Shown: positions 53,197-61,738 of the stretch, piece by piece
Layout of the letters: each line of letters begins with the position of its first letter
How positions within the stretch are numbered: the stretch's first letter is position 1
Assembly (NCBI RefSeq): GCF_900116765.1
Contig: NZ_UETC01000002.1
Span: forward strand, 62,001-126,000
Length of the DNA stretch: 64,000 bases
Direction: 5' to 3'
DNA from: Jannaschia seohaensis
Lineage (GTDB): Bacteria > Pseudomonadota > Alphaproteobacteria > Rhodobacterales > Rhodobacteraceae
Notes under the pieces: model-generated
What the model was told of the DNA's origin: nothing
Seen by the model: the letters and a program-made list of their open reading frames with translations, nothing else
Databases searched by the model: none
Program-made: the position numbers and the translations under genes

Positions 53197-53625
53197 ATGA
53201 CCCCAAAGCCCGATTATGTGCTACGCACCTTCATCAGGTGCAGTCAGGATGCACTCTGGGAGGCGCTGACCGCGCCCGAGGACGCCGCCTCCTACCACCC
53301 TTACACGCCCGAGGCGGTCCGCGATGGCGACGCGCTGGTCTACAAGCTGCCCGACGGCTCGGACATGCTGGTCTGCCGCGAAACCTCGGTGACCCCGAAG
53401 ACACGGATCGAAGTGGAGTTCGCGCCGAAATGGGCCCCCAACATCCCCGTTTCGCGCTTCGTCTGGTCGATCGCCCCCGAAGGCGCCTTCTGCGCGCTCA
53501 CGCTGGAGCATTACGACATCCCCGAGGGCGGCGAAGGCTATGCCGACGGCTGGGAGCGGCTGGTTGCCGGGCTCAAGACCTGGCTGGAGACCGGAACGCC
53601 GGCCCGCGTCGGAGAAACCGCATGA
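53197..53625 (+). CDS. SRPBCC/AHSA1-family protein
   Basis: A 142-residue START-like ligand-binding domain: DYVLRTFIRCSQDALWEALTAPEDAASYHPYTPEAVRDGDALVY... VSRFVWSIAPEGAFCALTLEHYDIPEG. Its N-terminus (FIRCSQDALWEAL) repeats the start of the second half of the upstream ArsR protein (FIRCSRDALWRAL), suggesting duplication. It overlaps the MAPEG start (ATGA). Confidence 0.88.
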   Translation: MTPKPDYVLRTFIRCSQDALWEALTAPEDAASYHPYTPEAVRDGDALVYKLPDGSDMLVCRETSVTPKTRIEVEFAPKWAPNIPVSRFVWSIAPEGAFCALTLEHYDIPEGGEGYADGWERLVAGLKTWLETGTPARVGETA

Positions 53626-54032
53626 CCGCGAAGCTCTGGTGGATGACCTGGACCGCGCTCCTCGCCGGGTCGCTTTGGATCCCCTACGTCGTCGGCGTGA
53701 ACACCGCGCCGAAACCCGCGGGCTAGGACGATCCCTTCGTGACGCCGCCCAACCCGCTGGCCCATCGCCCCTGGGTCGCCCGCGCCTGGCGGGCGCATCT
53801 GAACCTGCTGGAGCAGTTCCTGCCGATGCTCGCGCTGGTGCTGATCGCGAACGCGGCCGGGGTCTCGACGGCTGTCACGGTCTGGGCGACGGGTCTGTTC
53901 TTCGGCCTGCGGCTCATCCATGCGGCGGGCATGATCGGCGGCTGGGCGCGCATGCCGGTGCGGCCGCTGATTTTCCTGGCGGGCTGGGGCTGCCTCCTGG
54001 CCGTGGGGCTGTCGGTGATCGCCGCAGGGTAG
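53622..54032 (+). pseudogene. MAPEG family membrane protein with in-frame TAG
   Basis: The reading frame encodes a four-helix MAPEG protein (MTAKLWWMTWTALLAGSLWIPYVVGVN ... RAHLNLLEQFLPMLALVLIA ... RLIHAAGMIGGWARMPVRPLIFLAGW) of about 136 residues. It is split by a single amber codon at 53724-53726 after residue 34 (KPAG-stop-DDPF). Homologues as I recall them have a charged residue such as Lys at this place, so one AAG-to-TAG change would explain it. Read-through or a downstream restart is possible but unsupported. Confidence 0.8.
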
Positions 54033-54091
54033 TCGTCGCGAAACAGTTTCCCGCGCCGATGCGTTGGCGTGGGAACGACAGGAGCGATGCG

Positions 54092-54295
54092 ATGGTGAGA
54101 AAGACCCCGACCGGGCACCAGCCGAGGCCCCCTTCCCCCCGTCCGCCGCGCACCGGCAAGGAGACGACGCGGGAGGGCGACAAGACGAAATACGACACCC
54201 CGTCACGGGCGGAGGACGACTTTGCCATCGACGAACAGCGCGAGAAGCGGATCCGGGGCGACGAGACCCCGAAAGACGTCCACGTCCCGGATTGA
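54092..54295 (+). CDS. small hydrophilic hypothetical protein
   Basis: 67 residues, strongly charged and Pro/Lys/Arg/Asp rich (MVRKTPTGHQPRPPSPRPP..., DDFAIDEQREKRIRGDETPKDVHVPD). AGGAG precedes the ATG by 7 nt. No family is recognised. It is probably intrinsically disordered. Its stop lies 3 bp from the convergent TetR stop. Confidence 0.6.
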   Translation: MVRKTPTGHQPRPPSPRPPRTGKETTREGDKTKYDTPSRAEDDFAIDEQREKRIRGDETPKDVHVPD

Positions 54296-54298
54296 AGG

Positions 54299-54958
54299 CT
54301 AAGCCCGGGCCGCCCGGTCGGGATCGCGCAACACCATCCGCATGATCGTCTCGATGTTGAACGCGAGCCGCTCGGCCAGGGCCTCGGGCGTCATGAAGGG
54401 CCGCTCGAAGAGATGCTCGCCCGTGTGCCGGTTGGTCAGGTAATAATAGCCGATCGCCGCGATGGTGATGTTGAGCTGCACCGGGTCGATCCCGTCGCGG
54501 AAATCGCCGGAGGCGACGCCGCGCGCCAGGATGCCGCCGATCAGCTCGGTCAGGCCGCGCGACGGCTCATTGAGGCGATCCGATTCGGCGATATGGCGGG
54601 CACCGTGCAGGTTCTCGCTGTTGACGAGGCGGATGAATTCCGGGTTTTCGAGGTAGTAATCCCAGGTGAAGCGCACGAGCGCCTCCATCGCGCGGGGCGG
54701 GTCGAGATGTTCGAGTTCCAGCGCCCGCTCCGCCGCTCGGATGTCGAGGTAGGCCGCTTCGAGGACGTGCCGGAACAGATCCTCTTTGGATCCGAAGTAG
54801 TGATAGATCATGCGCTTGTTGGCCTCGGCGCGCTCCGCGATTACGTCCACGCGGGCGCCGGCGAGACCAAGGCGGGCGAATTCCTCCTTTGCGGCCTGAA
54901 GGATGCGGGCCTGCGTCGCTTCCGCGTCGCGCACCCTCGGCTGGGCCGTTCCGTCCAT
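54299..54958 (-). CDS. TetR-family regulator
   Basis: A 219-residue TetR regulator. The HTH is LGLAGARVDVIAERAEANKRMIYHYFGSKEDLFRHVL at about residues 30-65; the C-terminal ligand domain is of the TetR_C type with FMTPEALAERLAFN. It is intact. It is divergent from the truncated binding-protein gene across a shared 22-bp operator. Two further matching operators precede the aldo/keto reductase and acyl-CoA dehydrogenase genes, so it is the likely regulator of the cluster. Confidence 0.9.
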   Translation of the reverse strand: MDGTAQPRVRDAEATQARILQAAKEEFARLGLAGARVDVIAERAEANKRMIYHYFGSKEDLFRHVLEAAYLDIRAAERALELEHLDPPRAMEALVRFTWDYYLENPEFIRLVNSENLHGARHIAESDRLNEPSRGLTELIGGILARGVASGDFRDGIDPVQLNITIAAIGYYYLTNRHTGEHLFERPFMTPEALAERLAFNIETIMRMVLRDPDRAARA

Positions 54959-55047
54959 CGCATCCCCTTTCCGGGCCTTCCGCCGCCCGACCATGCACCT
55001 GCTTACGATAGCGCCTCTAGCCCGGGCTTGACAGCGTGGCAAATTAG

Positions 55048-55069
55048 TAAGTAACCAGTTAGTGTATTT
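55048..55069. promoter_or_regulatory. TetR operator 1
   Basis: A 22-bp site starting TAAGTAACCA and ending in TATTT. It shares its first 10 bases exactly with operator 2. TTGACA at 55028-55033 is the -35 of the binding-protein gene; the operator covers the -10 position. Confidence 0.65.
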
Positions 55070-55121
55070 GGCAGCCGACGCGCTCGGGAGGCGAGCGGAG
55101 CCGCGCATTTGGGAGGAAGAC

Positions 55122-55352
55122 ATGTCGTTCATCAAATCGCTCATCGAGCGTGAGACGGTCACCCGTTGCAACATCCTGCTGGCGGGGGCCTATGGCATCC
55201 CGGCCGTGGCCGCGGCGCGCATGTTCGGCCCCTCGGCCGCGCAGGCCCAGACCTATGGCGACCCGACCATCGCCTGGTCCTACCGCAACCGCACCAACCC
55301 TACTGGAACGAGATCGTGTCCGGCGGCGAGGCCTTCGTCCGCTCGCTGGGGA
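55122..55352 (+). pseudogene. sugar-type ABC substrate-binding protein, frameshifted and truncated
   Basis: It begins with a GGGAGGA site and a signal-like N-terminus (MSFIKSLIERETVTRCNILLAGA...), then the mature start YGDPTIAWSYRNRTNP of a type-1 periplasmic sugar-binding protein. One C is missing from a CCC near 55298-55300; restoring it gives NPYWNEIVSGGEAFVRSLGK. After about residue 76 homology stops abruptly at about 55352 where an antisense MaoC fragment begins. The rest of the protein and presumably its ABC permease and ATPase genes are gone. Confidence 0.82.
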
Positions 55353-55630
55353 AAGCTCCACTCCCAACCCAGCGAGACCACCGCGCGCATCTGCACAGGC
55401 GCGGCGTTCTTGAGCCCATCGACCAGCGACAGGACCAGCAGGCCATGGGCCACCCCACCGCGGACGCCCATCGCGCCGGCCGCCGCGTCGTCCATATGGA
55501 TCGCGAAGCGGTCGCCCGAGAAATCGGCGAAGGCGTCGATATCCGCCGCCGTCACGATGCGGCGCCCGCTCCGCCACCAGGCGCCGACGGGCAGATCGTC
55601 CCAGGCATCGTCTCCGGGGGCCAGCTTCAC
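55353..55630 (-). pseudogene. MaoC-like dehydratase, 3'-truncated
   Basis: The GTG at 55630 overlaps the aldo/keto reductase stop (GTGA). About 92 residues of a MaoC hot-dog domain follow: RIVTAADIDAFADFSGDRFAIHMDDAAA, GGVAHGLLVLSLVDGL and VVSLGWEWSFPQ. At about 55353 the frame enters the antisense of the binding-protein gene, so the C-terminal third is lost. The catalytic D and H region is present but the fold is incomplete. Confidence 0.8.
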
Positions 55631-56640
55631 GGGGTGGGCGCGTCCTCGCGCAGCAGCCCCTTCGCCTTGAGGTCGGACCAGAATTCGGCCGGGATCGGGT
55701 GATCGAACCAAGCGAGGTTCTGATTGAGTTGCTCGACCGTCCGGGTTCCGGCGATGAAGCTCGGGATCGCCGGATGGGCGACGACGAATTGCAGCGCGGC
55801 GGCGGGCAGCGGCACGTCGTACTCGGCGCAGACGGCCTCGATGCCGCGGACGCGCTCCATGATCTCGGCGGGCGCGGGGGCGTAATTGTATTTGGCCCCC
55901 TCCTTCGCCCCCGTCGCCAGGATGCCGGAGTTGAAACCGCCGCCCACGACCACCGCCGCGCCGCGTTCCTCGCAGAGCGGCAGGAACTCGTTCAGCGCGT
56001 CTTGCTCCAACAAGGTGTAGCGGCCCGCCAGCAGGAAGCAGTCGAAGTCGCGCTGCTTGAGTGCCTCGTGGCAGACCTCCCATTCGTTGACGCCCACGCC
56101 GATGGCCTTGACCACGCCCTCGTCGCGCAGGCGAGAGAGCGCCTTCCACGACCCGTCCATCGCCTGCTTGAACACCTCGGGCTGTTCGTCGCCCCGGGTG
56201 AAGACGTCGATATCGTGGATGAAGCAGATATCCATCCGCTCCAGCGCGAGGCGCTGGAGGCTGTCTTCGAAGGCGCGCATCGTGCCGTCATAGGTGTAGT
56301 CGAACTCCATCACGAAGGGCGCGGCGTTGGTCCAGGGCGCGAAGTCGATCTCCGACCGTTTCGCCGGGACCAGACGGCGCCCGACCTTGGAGGACAGCAC
56401 GAACGAGTCGCGGTCCTTCCAGCGCAGGCTTTGCCCGGTCCGAAGCTCGGACAACCCGTGCCCATACATCGGCGCCGTATCGTAGTAGCGCACGCCGGCG
56501 TCCCAAGCCGACTGGAACATCGCGTCCGAGATCGCCTCGTCGATCTCGCGAAAGATGTTGCCCACCGGCGCGGTGCCGAATCCGAAGGCCGTGACCTCCA
56601 GATCGGTGCGGCCGAACTTGACCTTCTCGGACGGTTTCAT
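55627..56640 (-). CDS. aldo/keto reductase
   Basis: A 337-residue AKR (TIM barrel) with D and Y in YYDTAPMYGHGLSELRTG, the catalytic lysine in VLSSKVGRRL and the histidine in ICFIHDID. It is related to D-threo-aldose/pyridoxal-type reductases. It is intact, unlike most of its neighbours. A palindromic TetR operator lies 11 bp before the start, and it is coupled to the truncated MaoC gene. The substrate is unknown, possibly a sugar or aldose. Confidence 0.9.
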   Translation of the reverse strand: MKPSEKVKFGRTDLEVTAFGFGTAPVGNIFREIDEAISDAMFQSAWDAGVRYYDTAPMYGHGLSELRTGQSLRWKDRDSFVLSSKVGRRLVPAKRSEIDFAPWTNAAPFVMEFDYTYDGTMRAFEDSLQRLALERMDICFIHDIDVFTRGDEQPEVFKQAMDGSWKALSRLRDEGVVKAIGVGVNEWEVCHEALKQRDFDCFLLAGRYTLLEQDALNEFLPLCEERGAAVVVGGGFNSGILATGAKEGAKYNYAPAPAEIMERVRGIEAVCAEYDVPLPAAALQFVVAHPAIPSFIAGTRTVEQLNQNLAWFDHPIPAEFWSDLKAKGLLREDAPTP

Positions 56641-56650
56641 GGCGTGCCCC

Positions 56651-56672
56651 TAAGTAACCACTTGGATACTTA
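56651..56672. promoter_or_regulatory. TetR operator 2
   Basis: TAAGTA-N10-TACTTA, 22 bp, begins 11 bp upstream of the aldo/keto reductase start. It shares the first 10 bases (TAAGTAACCA) with operator 1. Confidence 0.7.
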
Positions 56673-56734
56673 TGGAAGCACGCCGCGCCTGTCCAGCCCT
56701 TTCGGCGGCTTGACGGGAAGCGAAGCAGAGCGCG

Positions 56735-56756
56735 TGAGTAACGATATAGTTACTCA
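56735..56756. promoter_or_regulatory. TetR operator 3
   Basis: A perfect inverted repeat TGAGTAAC-GATATA-GTTACTCA, 22 bp, ending 10 bp before the acyl-CoA dehydrogenase ATG. Confidence 0.75.
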
Positions 56757-56766
56757 GGGGAGAGCC

Positions 56767-57915
56767 ATGAATCTGACCGATATCCATCTCCAGGTCCGGG
56801 ATATGGCGCGCGATTTCGCCGAGGGCGCGATCCGCCCCATCGCCGAGGCGCTGGATGCGGAGGAGCGGTTCCCGGCGGAGCTTTATGCCCAGATGCGAGA
56901 GCTCGGGCTGTTCGGCATCGGCGTCCCGGAGGAGATGGGCGGCCCCGGCTTCGACACGCTGACCTACGCGCTGGTGATGGAGGAGCTGTCGCGCGGCTAT
57001 GCCTCTGTCGCCGATCAATGCGGGTTGGTGGAGCTGATCACCACCCTGCTGGTGCGTCACGGCACCGACGCGCAAAGGAACCGCTGGATGGCCGATGTGA
57101 TGACGGCCAAGACCCGCGTCGCCTATTGCATCACCGAGCCCGAAGCCGGCACCGACGTCTCCGGCATCCGCACCGAGGCGGTGCGGGACGGCGACGGCTG
57201 GATCCTGAACGGCGGCAAGATCTGGATCCATAACGCACCGGTCGCCGATCTGGGCTTCGTCCTGGCCCGCACCGACCGGGAGGCGGGCCATCGCGGCATG
57301 TCGATCTTCGTCGTCGATCTGCACGCGTCGGGCCTGGAGCGCGGCCCCAAGGAGCACAAGGTGGGCCAGCGCGCCTAGCAGGTCGGCGCGCTGACCTTCA
57401 CGGATGTGCGGCTGCCCGCCGATGCGCTGCTGGGGGACGAGGGGCGCGGCTTCCACATGATGATGAGCGTGCTCGACAAGGGCCGCGTCGGAATCGCCGC
57501 CCTGGCCGTCGGCATCGGCCAGGCCGGGCTGGAGGCAGCCGTGGACTACGCCGCGCAGCGCAAGCAATTCAAGCGACCCATAGCCGAATTCCAGGGCGTG
57601 CAATGGCTGCTCGCCGACATGGCCGTCGATGTCGAGGCGGCCCGGCTGCTGGTGCATTCGGCGGCCACCAAGATCGACCGGGGCGAGGACGCGACCCGCG
57701 CCTGCTCGATGGCCAAGCGCTTCGCGGGCGACATGGCGGTGGCGCGCTCGGCGGACGCGGTGCAGGTCTTCGGCGGCTCCGGCTATATCCGGGGCTTCGA
57801 GGTGGAACGGCTCTATCGCGACGCGAAGATCACCCAGATCTACGAGGGCACCAACCAGATCCAGCGCATGATCATCGCGCGGGAGCTGATCAAGAACGGG
57901 GCGCGGGCGGCGTGA
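56767..57915 (+). pseudogene. acyl-CoA dehydrogenase with in-frame TAG
   Basis: The frame encodes a complete 382-codon acyl-CoA dehydrogenase: N-terminal domain LHVQVRDMARDF-like start, AYCITEPEAGTDVSGI substrate loop, the catalytic Glu in IYEGTNQIQRM near the end. A single TAG at 57376-57378 after KVGQRA interrupts it; homologous reading continues immediately with QVGALTFTDVRLPADALLG in the same frame. The usual residue there is Ser (TCG), one base away. Ribosome site AGGGGAGAG. Confidence 0.88.
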
Positions 57916-58620
57916 CGGGGGGCGCTCTGGTCACCGGCGCGGGCCGGGGCATCGGGCTGGCCTGCGCGCGCGCTCGCCGCGAAGGGCTTCGCGGTCGCCG
58001 TCAACGGGCTGACCGAGACGGATGTGGCCGATGCGGTCGCGACACTTCGGGCGGAGGGCGCCCGCGCCATGGCTCTGCCCTTCGACGTGGCCGAGCTTGC
58101 GGCGCATGAGGCCGCGCTCGACCAGCTGGAGGCGGAACTCGGGCCCCTCACGACCCTCGTCAACAATGCGGGCGTGGGCGTGATGGAACGGGGCGACCCG
58201 CTGAACGCCTCCGAAGCGTCCTGGGACCGCTGCCTGAAGGTCAACGCCAAGGCCCTGTTCTTTCTGACCCAGGCGGTCGCGAAGCGCCTGATCGGGCGGG
58301 AGGGATTGCGCGTGATCGTCTCGATCACCTCGTCCAACGCGAGCGCCGTGGCGGTGCCGCGCTCCGAATATTGCGCCTCCAAGGCCGCCGCCGCGATGGC
58401 CACCGCCGCCTGGGCCGCGCGGCTCGGCCCCGAGGGCGTGCAGGTCTACGACGTGCGCCCCGGCCTGATCGCCACCGACATGACCGCCCCCGTCATCGCG
58501 CAATACGAACAGCGCGCGAAGGACGGCCTGACCCTCATCCCCCGCGTGGGCCAGCCCGAGGAGGTAGGCGAGATCGTCGCCACCCTCGCTACGGGCGGCC
58601 TGCCCGACACGACCGGCGCC
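57912..58620 (+). pseudogene. short-chain dehydrogenase, frameshifted and fused to DUF993
   Basis: A GTG overlapping the acyl-CoA dehydrogenase stop starts TGGALVTGAGRGIGLACAR. A frameshift in the GC-repeat stretch at about 57970-57976 moves the reading to LAAKGFAVAVNGL. The remainder has TLVNNAGVGV, the catalytic Ser (VSITSSNASA), YCASK and VGQPEEVGEIVATLATGGLPDTTG. The normal C-terminal GGL-type tail and stop are absent; the frame runs straight into the DUF993 domain at about 58620. Confidence 0.8.
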
Positions 58621-59718
58621 CTCGACTACATCCTGACCGGCACGCCCCTGACGGCCACGCCGCTCGGTCCCGACCCAGTCCGCGTCTGCTTTTCGGCGGC
58701 GCATGTCGTGGCCGATCCCTTCGCCGACGACATCCATGCCATCGACTGGGAGGCGACGATGGCCTTTCGCCGCCATCTGGACGGGCTGAGCCTGGGTATC
58801 GCCGAGGCGATGGACACCGCGCAGCGCGGCATGGGCCTGGGCTGGCCTCAAGCGCTGGAACTGGTCCGCCGCACCCGCGCCGAACTACCCGACGCGCTGG
58901 TCTTCAACGGCTGCGGGACGGACCATCTGGGCCCGGCGGAGGCGCGCGGCCTCGATGACGTCCGCCGCGCCTATCTCGAGCAGGTCGCGGCCATCCAGGC
59001 CGCCGACGCCCGGATCATCCTCATGGCCTCCCGCGCGCTGGCGAAGCTGGCCCAAGGCCCGGACGATTATGTGCGCATCTACAGCGAGGTGCTCGCCGCC
59101 TGCGACAAGCCAGTGATCCTCCACTGGCTGGGCGAGATGTTCGACCCGGCGCTTGCGGGCTATTGGGGCACGGAGGGTTTCGCCCCCGCGCTCGACACCG
59201 TGGCCGGGATCATCGAGGCCAATGCCGCCAAGGTGGACGGGATCAAGATCTCGCTGCTCGACGCCGAGAAGGAGATCGCCCTCCGCAACCGCCTGCCCGA
59301 GGGCGTGAAGATGTATACAGGCGACGACTTCAACTATCCCAAGCTGATCCAGGGCGATGTCGAAAGGTTTTCCCGCGCGCTGCTCGGCATCTTCGACCCG
59401 CTCGCCGTCGCCGTGGGCCGCGCCGTGGGACAGTTGGGCGAGGGCGACGTCGCGGGCTTCCGCGCGACGCTTGACCCCATCGTGCCGCTGGCGCGCCACA
59501 TCTTCCGAGCGCCGACGCAGTTCTACAAGACCGGGGTCGTGTGACTCGCATGGCTCAACGGCCACCAGGACCATTTCGCCATGATCGACGGAGCCCAGGC
59601 CAAGCGCCCCCTGCACTACTTCGTCGATTGCTTCCGTCTCGCCGATCGCTGCGGCGTCCTGGCCGACCCGGACCTGGCCATCGACCGCATGACCCGCCTC
59701 ATCCGGACCTACATGTGA
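58621..59718 (+). pseudogene. DUF993 (dihydrodipicolinate-synthase-like) gene, start lost and TGA in frame
   Basis: TIM-barrel DUF993 protein: ILTGTPLTATPLGPDPVRVCFSAAHVVADPF, AEAMDTAQRGMGL, NGCGTDHLGP, VILHWLGEMFDPALAGYWG, KISLLDAEKEIALR, YTGDDFNYP. A TGA at 59542-59544 follows FYKTGVV, and the frame continues as LAWLNGHQDHFAMIDGAQ... to 59718, the usual C-terminus. A TGG-to-TGA change would explain it. The own start codon is missing because of the SDR junction. The function of the family is unknown. Confidence 0.82.
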
Positions 59719-60533
59719 TTACCCGCGACCGCCTCGCCCTGAACACCGCGACGCTCGGCGCCAATCTGGGCCAGGGCGCCGGTTGGTCGCCGGAGCGCAC
59801 CGTCGATGCCTGCGCCGCGCGGGGCTTTGGCGGCATCGTCTTCTGGCGGCAGGAGCTGAAGGGCCGCGCCCAGGCCATCGGAGAGTACGCCCGCGCCGCC
59901 GGGCTGCGAGTCGATGGGCTGTGCCGCACGCCCTATCTGACGGGGCCGGATGCGAGCACCGATGACGAACTGGCCGCCTCGCTCGACGAGGCCGCGGCCC
60001 TCGGCGCGCCGGTCCTGACCATCGTAACCGGCGGCACCGAGCCCGGTACGACCGGTTTGGAGGACAGCCGCAAGCGCCTCGCCGACCGCCTGCGCCCCGC
60101 TTGCGCACGGGCCGAAGCCCAAGGCGTCCGCCTCGCGCTGGAGCCGCTCAACCCGATGTTCGGCGGCAACCGGACCGTCATCTTCACCGTCGCCGACGCC
60201 GTGGAGCTGGCCGAGGCGTGCCACCCCGCCCTCGCCATCGCCGTCGATGTCTACCACGTCTGGTGGGACCGCACGCTCGCCCCCGCCTGCGCCCGCGCCG
60301 GGGACCGGATCGCCGGGCTGCATCTCTGCGACTGGCTGCGCGACACCTCGGATATATTGCTCGATCGCGGCATGATGGGGGACGGCGTGGCCGACATCCC
60401 CGCCATCCGGCGCGCCGTCGAGGCGGCGGGTTATACCGGCCCGTGCGAGGTCGAGATCTTCTCCCGCGACTGGTGGTCCCGGGATCCGGGCGACGTCCTC
60501 GATACCATCCTCGACCACCTACCGGAGTGCTGA
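59715..60533 (+). CDS. sugar-phosphate isomerase/epimerase-like TIM-barrel protein
   Basis: A 272-residue AP-endonuclease-2-type barrel. Metal-binding segments are LALEPLNPMFGGNR, AIAVDVYHVWWD, AGLHLCDWLR and CEVEIFSRDWW. It starts at a GTG overlapping the DUF993 stop (GTGA). It is intact. Members act on sugars, inositols or hydroxypyruvate; the substrate here is unknown but fits a sugar-related cluster. Confidence 0.87.
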   Translation: MITRDRLALNTATLGANLGQGAGWSPERTVDACAARGFGGIVFWRQELKGRAQAIGEYARAAGLRVDGLCRTPYLTGPDASTDDELAASLDEAAALGAPVLTIVTGGTEPGTTGLEDSRKRLADRLRPACARAEAQGVRLALEPLNPMFGGNRTVIFTVADAVELAEACHPALAIAVDVYHVWWDRTLAPACARAGDRIAGLHLCDWLRDTSDILLDRGMMGDGVADIPAIRRAVEAAGYTGPCEVEIFSRDWWSRDPGDVLDTILDHLPEC

Positions 60534-60534
60534 C

Positions 60535-60979
60535 ATGGACCTGACCCGAACGCCGCCCGTCGTTACCTACGATGCCGCCGCCGCCCTGCTCGCCGCCGCG
60601 CTGGCCCATGCGCGGGCGAATGGCTGGACGGTCGCCGCCTGCGTGGTCGACACGGCGGGCGTCGTGGTCTCCGCCGGACGGCTCGACGGCGCCCCGCCTC
60701 CGGTGCTGGAGATGGCGACCGACAAGGCGGTGACCACGATCCTGGGCAAAACCACCAAACCTGGGCAAAACCACCAAAGCCTTCATGGGGCGGATGCAGG
60801 ACCCGGCCCTGGCGGGCGGCCTCGCCAGCCGCACGAAGCTCCCGGCCTGGGAGGGCGGGCAGCCGATCCGCCTGAACGGCGCGCTCGTCGGCGGCATGGG
60901 CGTGTCGGGGGCGTCCGGGCATCAGGATTCGGATTGCGTGGCGGTCGCGCTCGCGACGCTGGGCTTCGACCCCGCCTGA
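60535..60979 (+). pseudogene. HbpS/GlcG-like heme-binding protein disrupted by a 19-bp duplication
   Basis: The N-terminal frame (VTYDAAAALLAAALAHARANGWTVAACVVDTAGVVVSAGRLDGAP...ATDKAVTTILGKTTK) is typical of GlcG/HbpS. A 19-bp tandem duplication at 60741-60778 shifts the frame. Removing one copy restores KTTKAFMGRMQDPALAGGLASR...GGMGVSGASGHQDSDCVAVALATLGFDPA to the TGA at 60977-60979, giving a normal 141-residue protein. Confidence 0.9.
60741..60778 (+). repeat. 19-bp perfect tandem duplication
   Basis: The unit CCTGGGCAAAACCACCAAA occurs twice without a mismatch (60741-60759, 60760-60778). A length of 19 is not a multiple of three and breaks the HbpS/GlcG-like frame. Confidence 0.97.
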
Positions 60980-60998
60980 GCGCGGCGCAGCGCTGAGT

Positions 60999-61028
60999 CC
61001 TCAGGCCTCCCCCCCTCAGGCCTCCCCG
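60999..61028. repeat. 15-bp imperfect tandem repeat at the rlmE stop
   Basis: CCTCAGGCCTCCCCC is repeated with one difference (60999-61013, 61014-61028). The right copy includes the rlmE stop codon. Confidence 0.75.
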
Positions 61029-61738
61029 GTACCGCGGAAGCCTTGCGCCACGACGAATTTCTCCGAGCTGTCCGACCGGCTCGCCCCGGGCTTCACATTG
61101 GCGACCTTGGTGAAGCGGCGCTTCAACTCGGCCTGAAGCTCCCCTTCGGCGCCCCCGGCCAGAACCTTGGCCACGAAAGTGCCGCCGGGCGAGAGCACAT
61201 CGAAGGCCAGCGCCGCCGCCGCCTCGCAGAGCGCGATGATCCGCAGGTGATCCGTCTGCTTGTGTCCCGAAGAGGCCGCCGCCATGTCGGACATGACCAC
61301 ATCCGCCGGGCCGCCCAGCCATGCCTTCACCTTGTCGTCGGCGCCGTCCTCCATGAAGTCGAGCACATGGATCTCGGCCCCCGCGACCGGATCGACCTCC
61401 TGCAGGTCGACGCCGATGATCTTGCCCTGGGGCTTACCCGGCCGCGACCCATCCGCGTTGATGCGCGGCACCGCCACCTGCAACCAGCCGCCGGGCGCGC
61501 AGCCCAGATCGACCACCCGCGCGCCAGGCACGAGAAAGTGGTATTTGTCGTCCAGTTCCATGATCTTGAACGCCGCCCGGCCGCGATAGCCCTCGGCCCG
61601 CGCGCGCTGGACATAGGGGTCATTGAGCTGCCGCTCCAGCCAGAGCTTGGAGCTGAGCTTGCGCCCGCGCGCGGTCTTGACCTTGACGGTGAGGTCACGA
61701 CGGCCGCGGCCGGAGGTGTTCTTGGGAGCCTTCGCCAT
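61016..61738 (-). CDS. rlmE: 23S rRNA (uridine-2'-O)-methyltransferase RlmE/FtsJ
   Basis: A 240-residue FtsJ methyltransferase modifying U2552 of 23S rRNA. The SAM site is [15 protein letters not shown]. The K-D-K-E tetrad is likely in [38 protein letters not shown] and [11 protein letters not shown]. The start at 61738 ([16 protein letters not shown]) is supported by the basic N-terminus common in alphaproteobacteria. Confidence 0.95.
   Translation of the reverse strand: MAKAPKNTSGRGRRDLTVKVKTARGRKLSSKLWLERQLNDPYVQRARAEGYRGRAAFKIMELDDKYHFLVPGARVVDLGCAPGGWLQVAVPRINADGSRPGKPQGKIIGVDLQEVDPVAGAEIHVLDFMEDGADDKVKAWLGGPADVVMSDMAAASSGHKQTDHLRIIALCEAAAALAFDVLSPGGTFVAKVLAGGAEGELQAELKRRFTKVANVKPGASRSDSSEKFVVAQGFRGTGEA

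Noticed and set aside
57376-57378. Amber stop as a pyrrolysine or programmed read-through codon
   Set aside because: Nearby lesions include a TGA, frameshifts and truncations, so ordinary gene decay or sequence error is simpler. No suppressor system is visible.
59542-59544. TGA in DUF993 as selenocysteine
   Set aside because: No SECIS-like hairpin is evident, the family is not known for selenocysteine, and the gene has also lost its start.
60741-60778. Tandem copies as a CRISPR or VNTR array
   Set aside because: There are only two copies without spacers; it is a simple duplication inside a gene.
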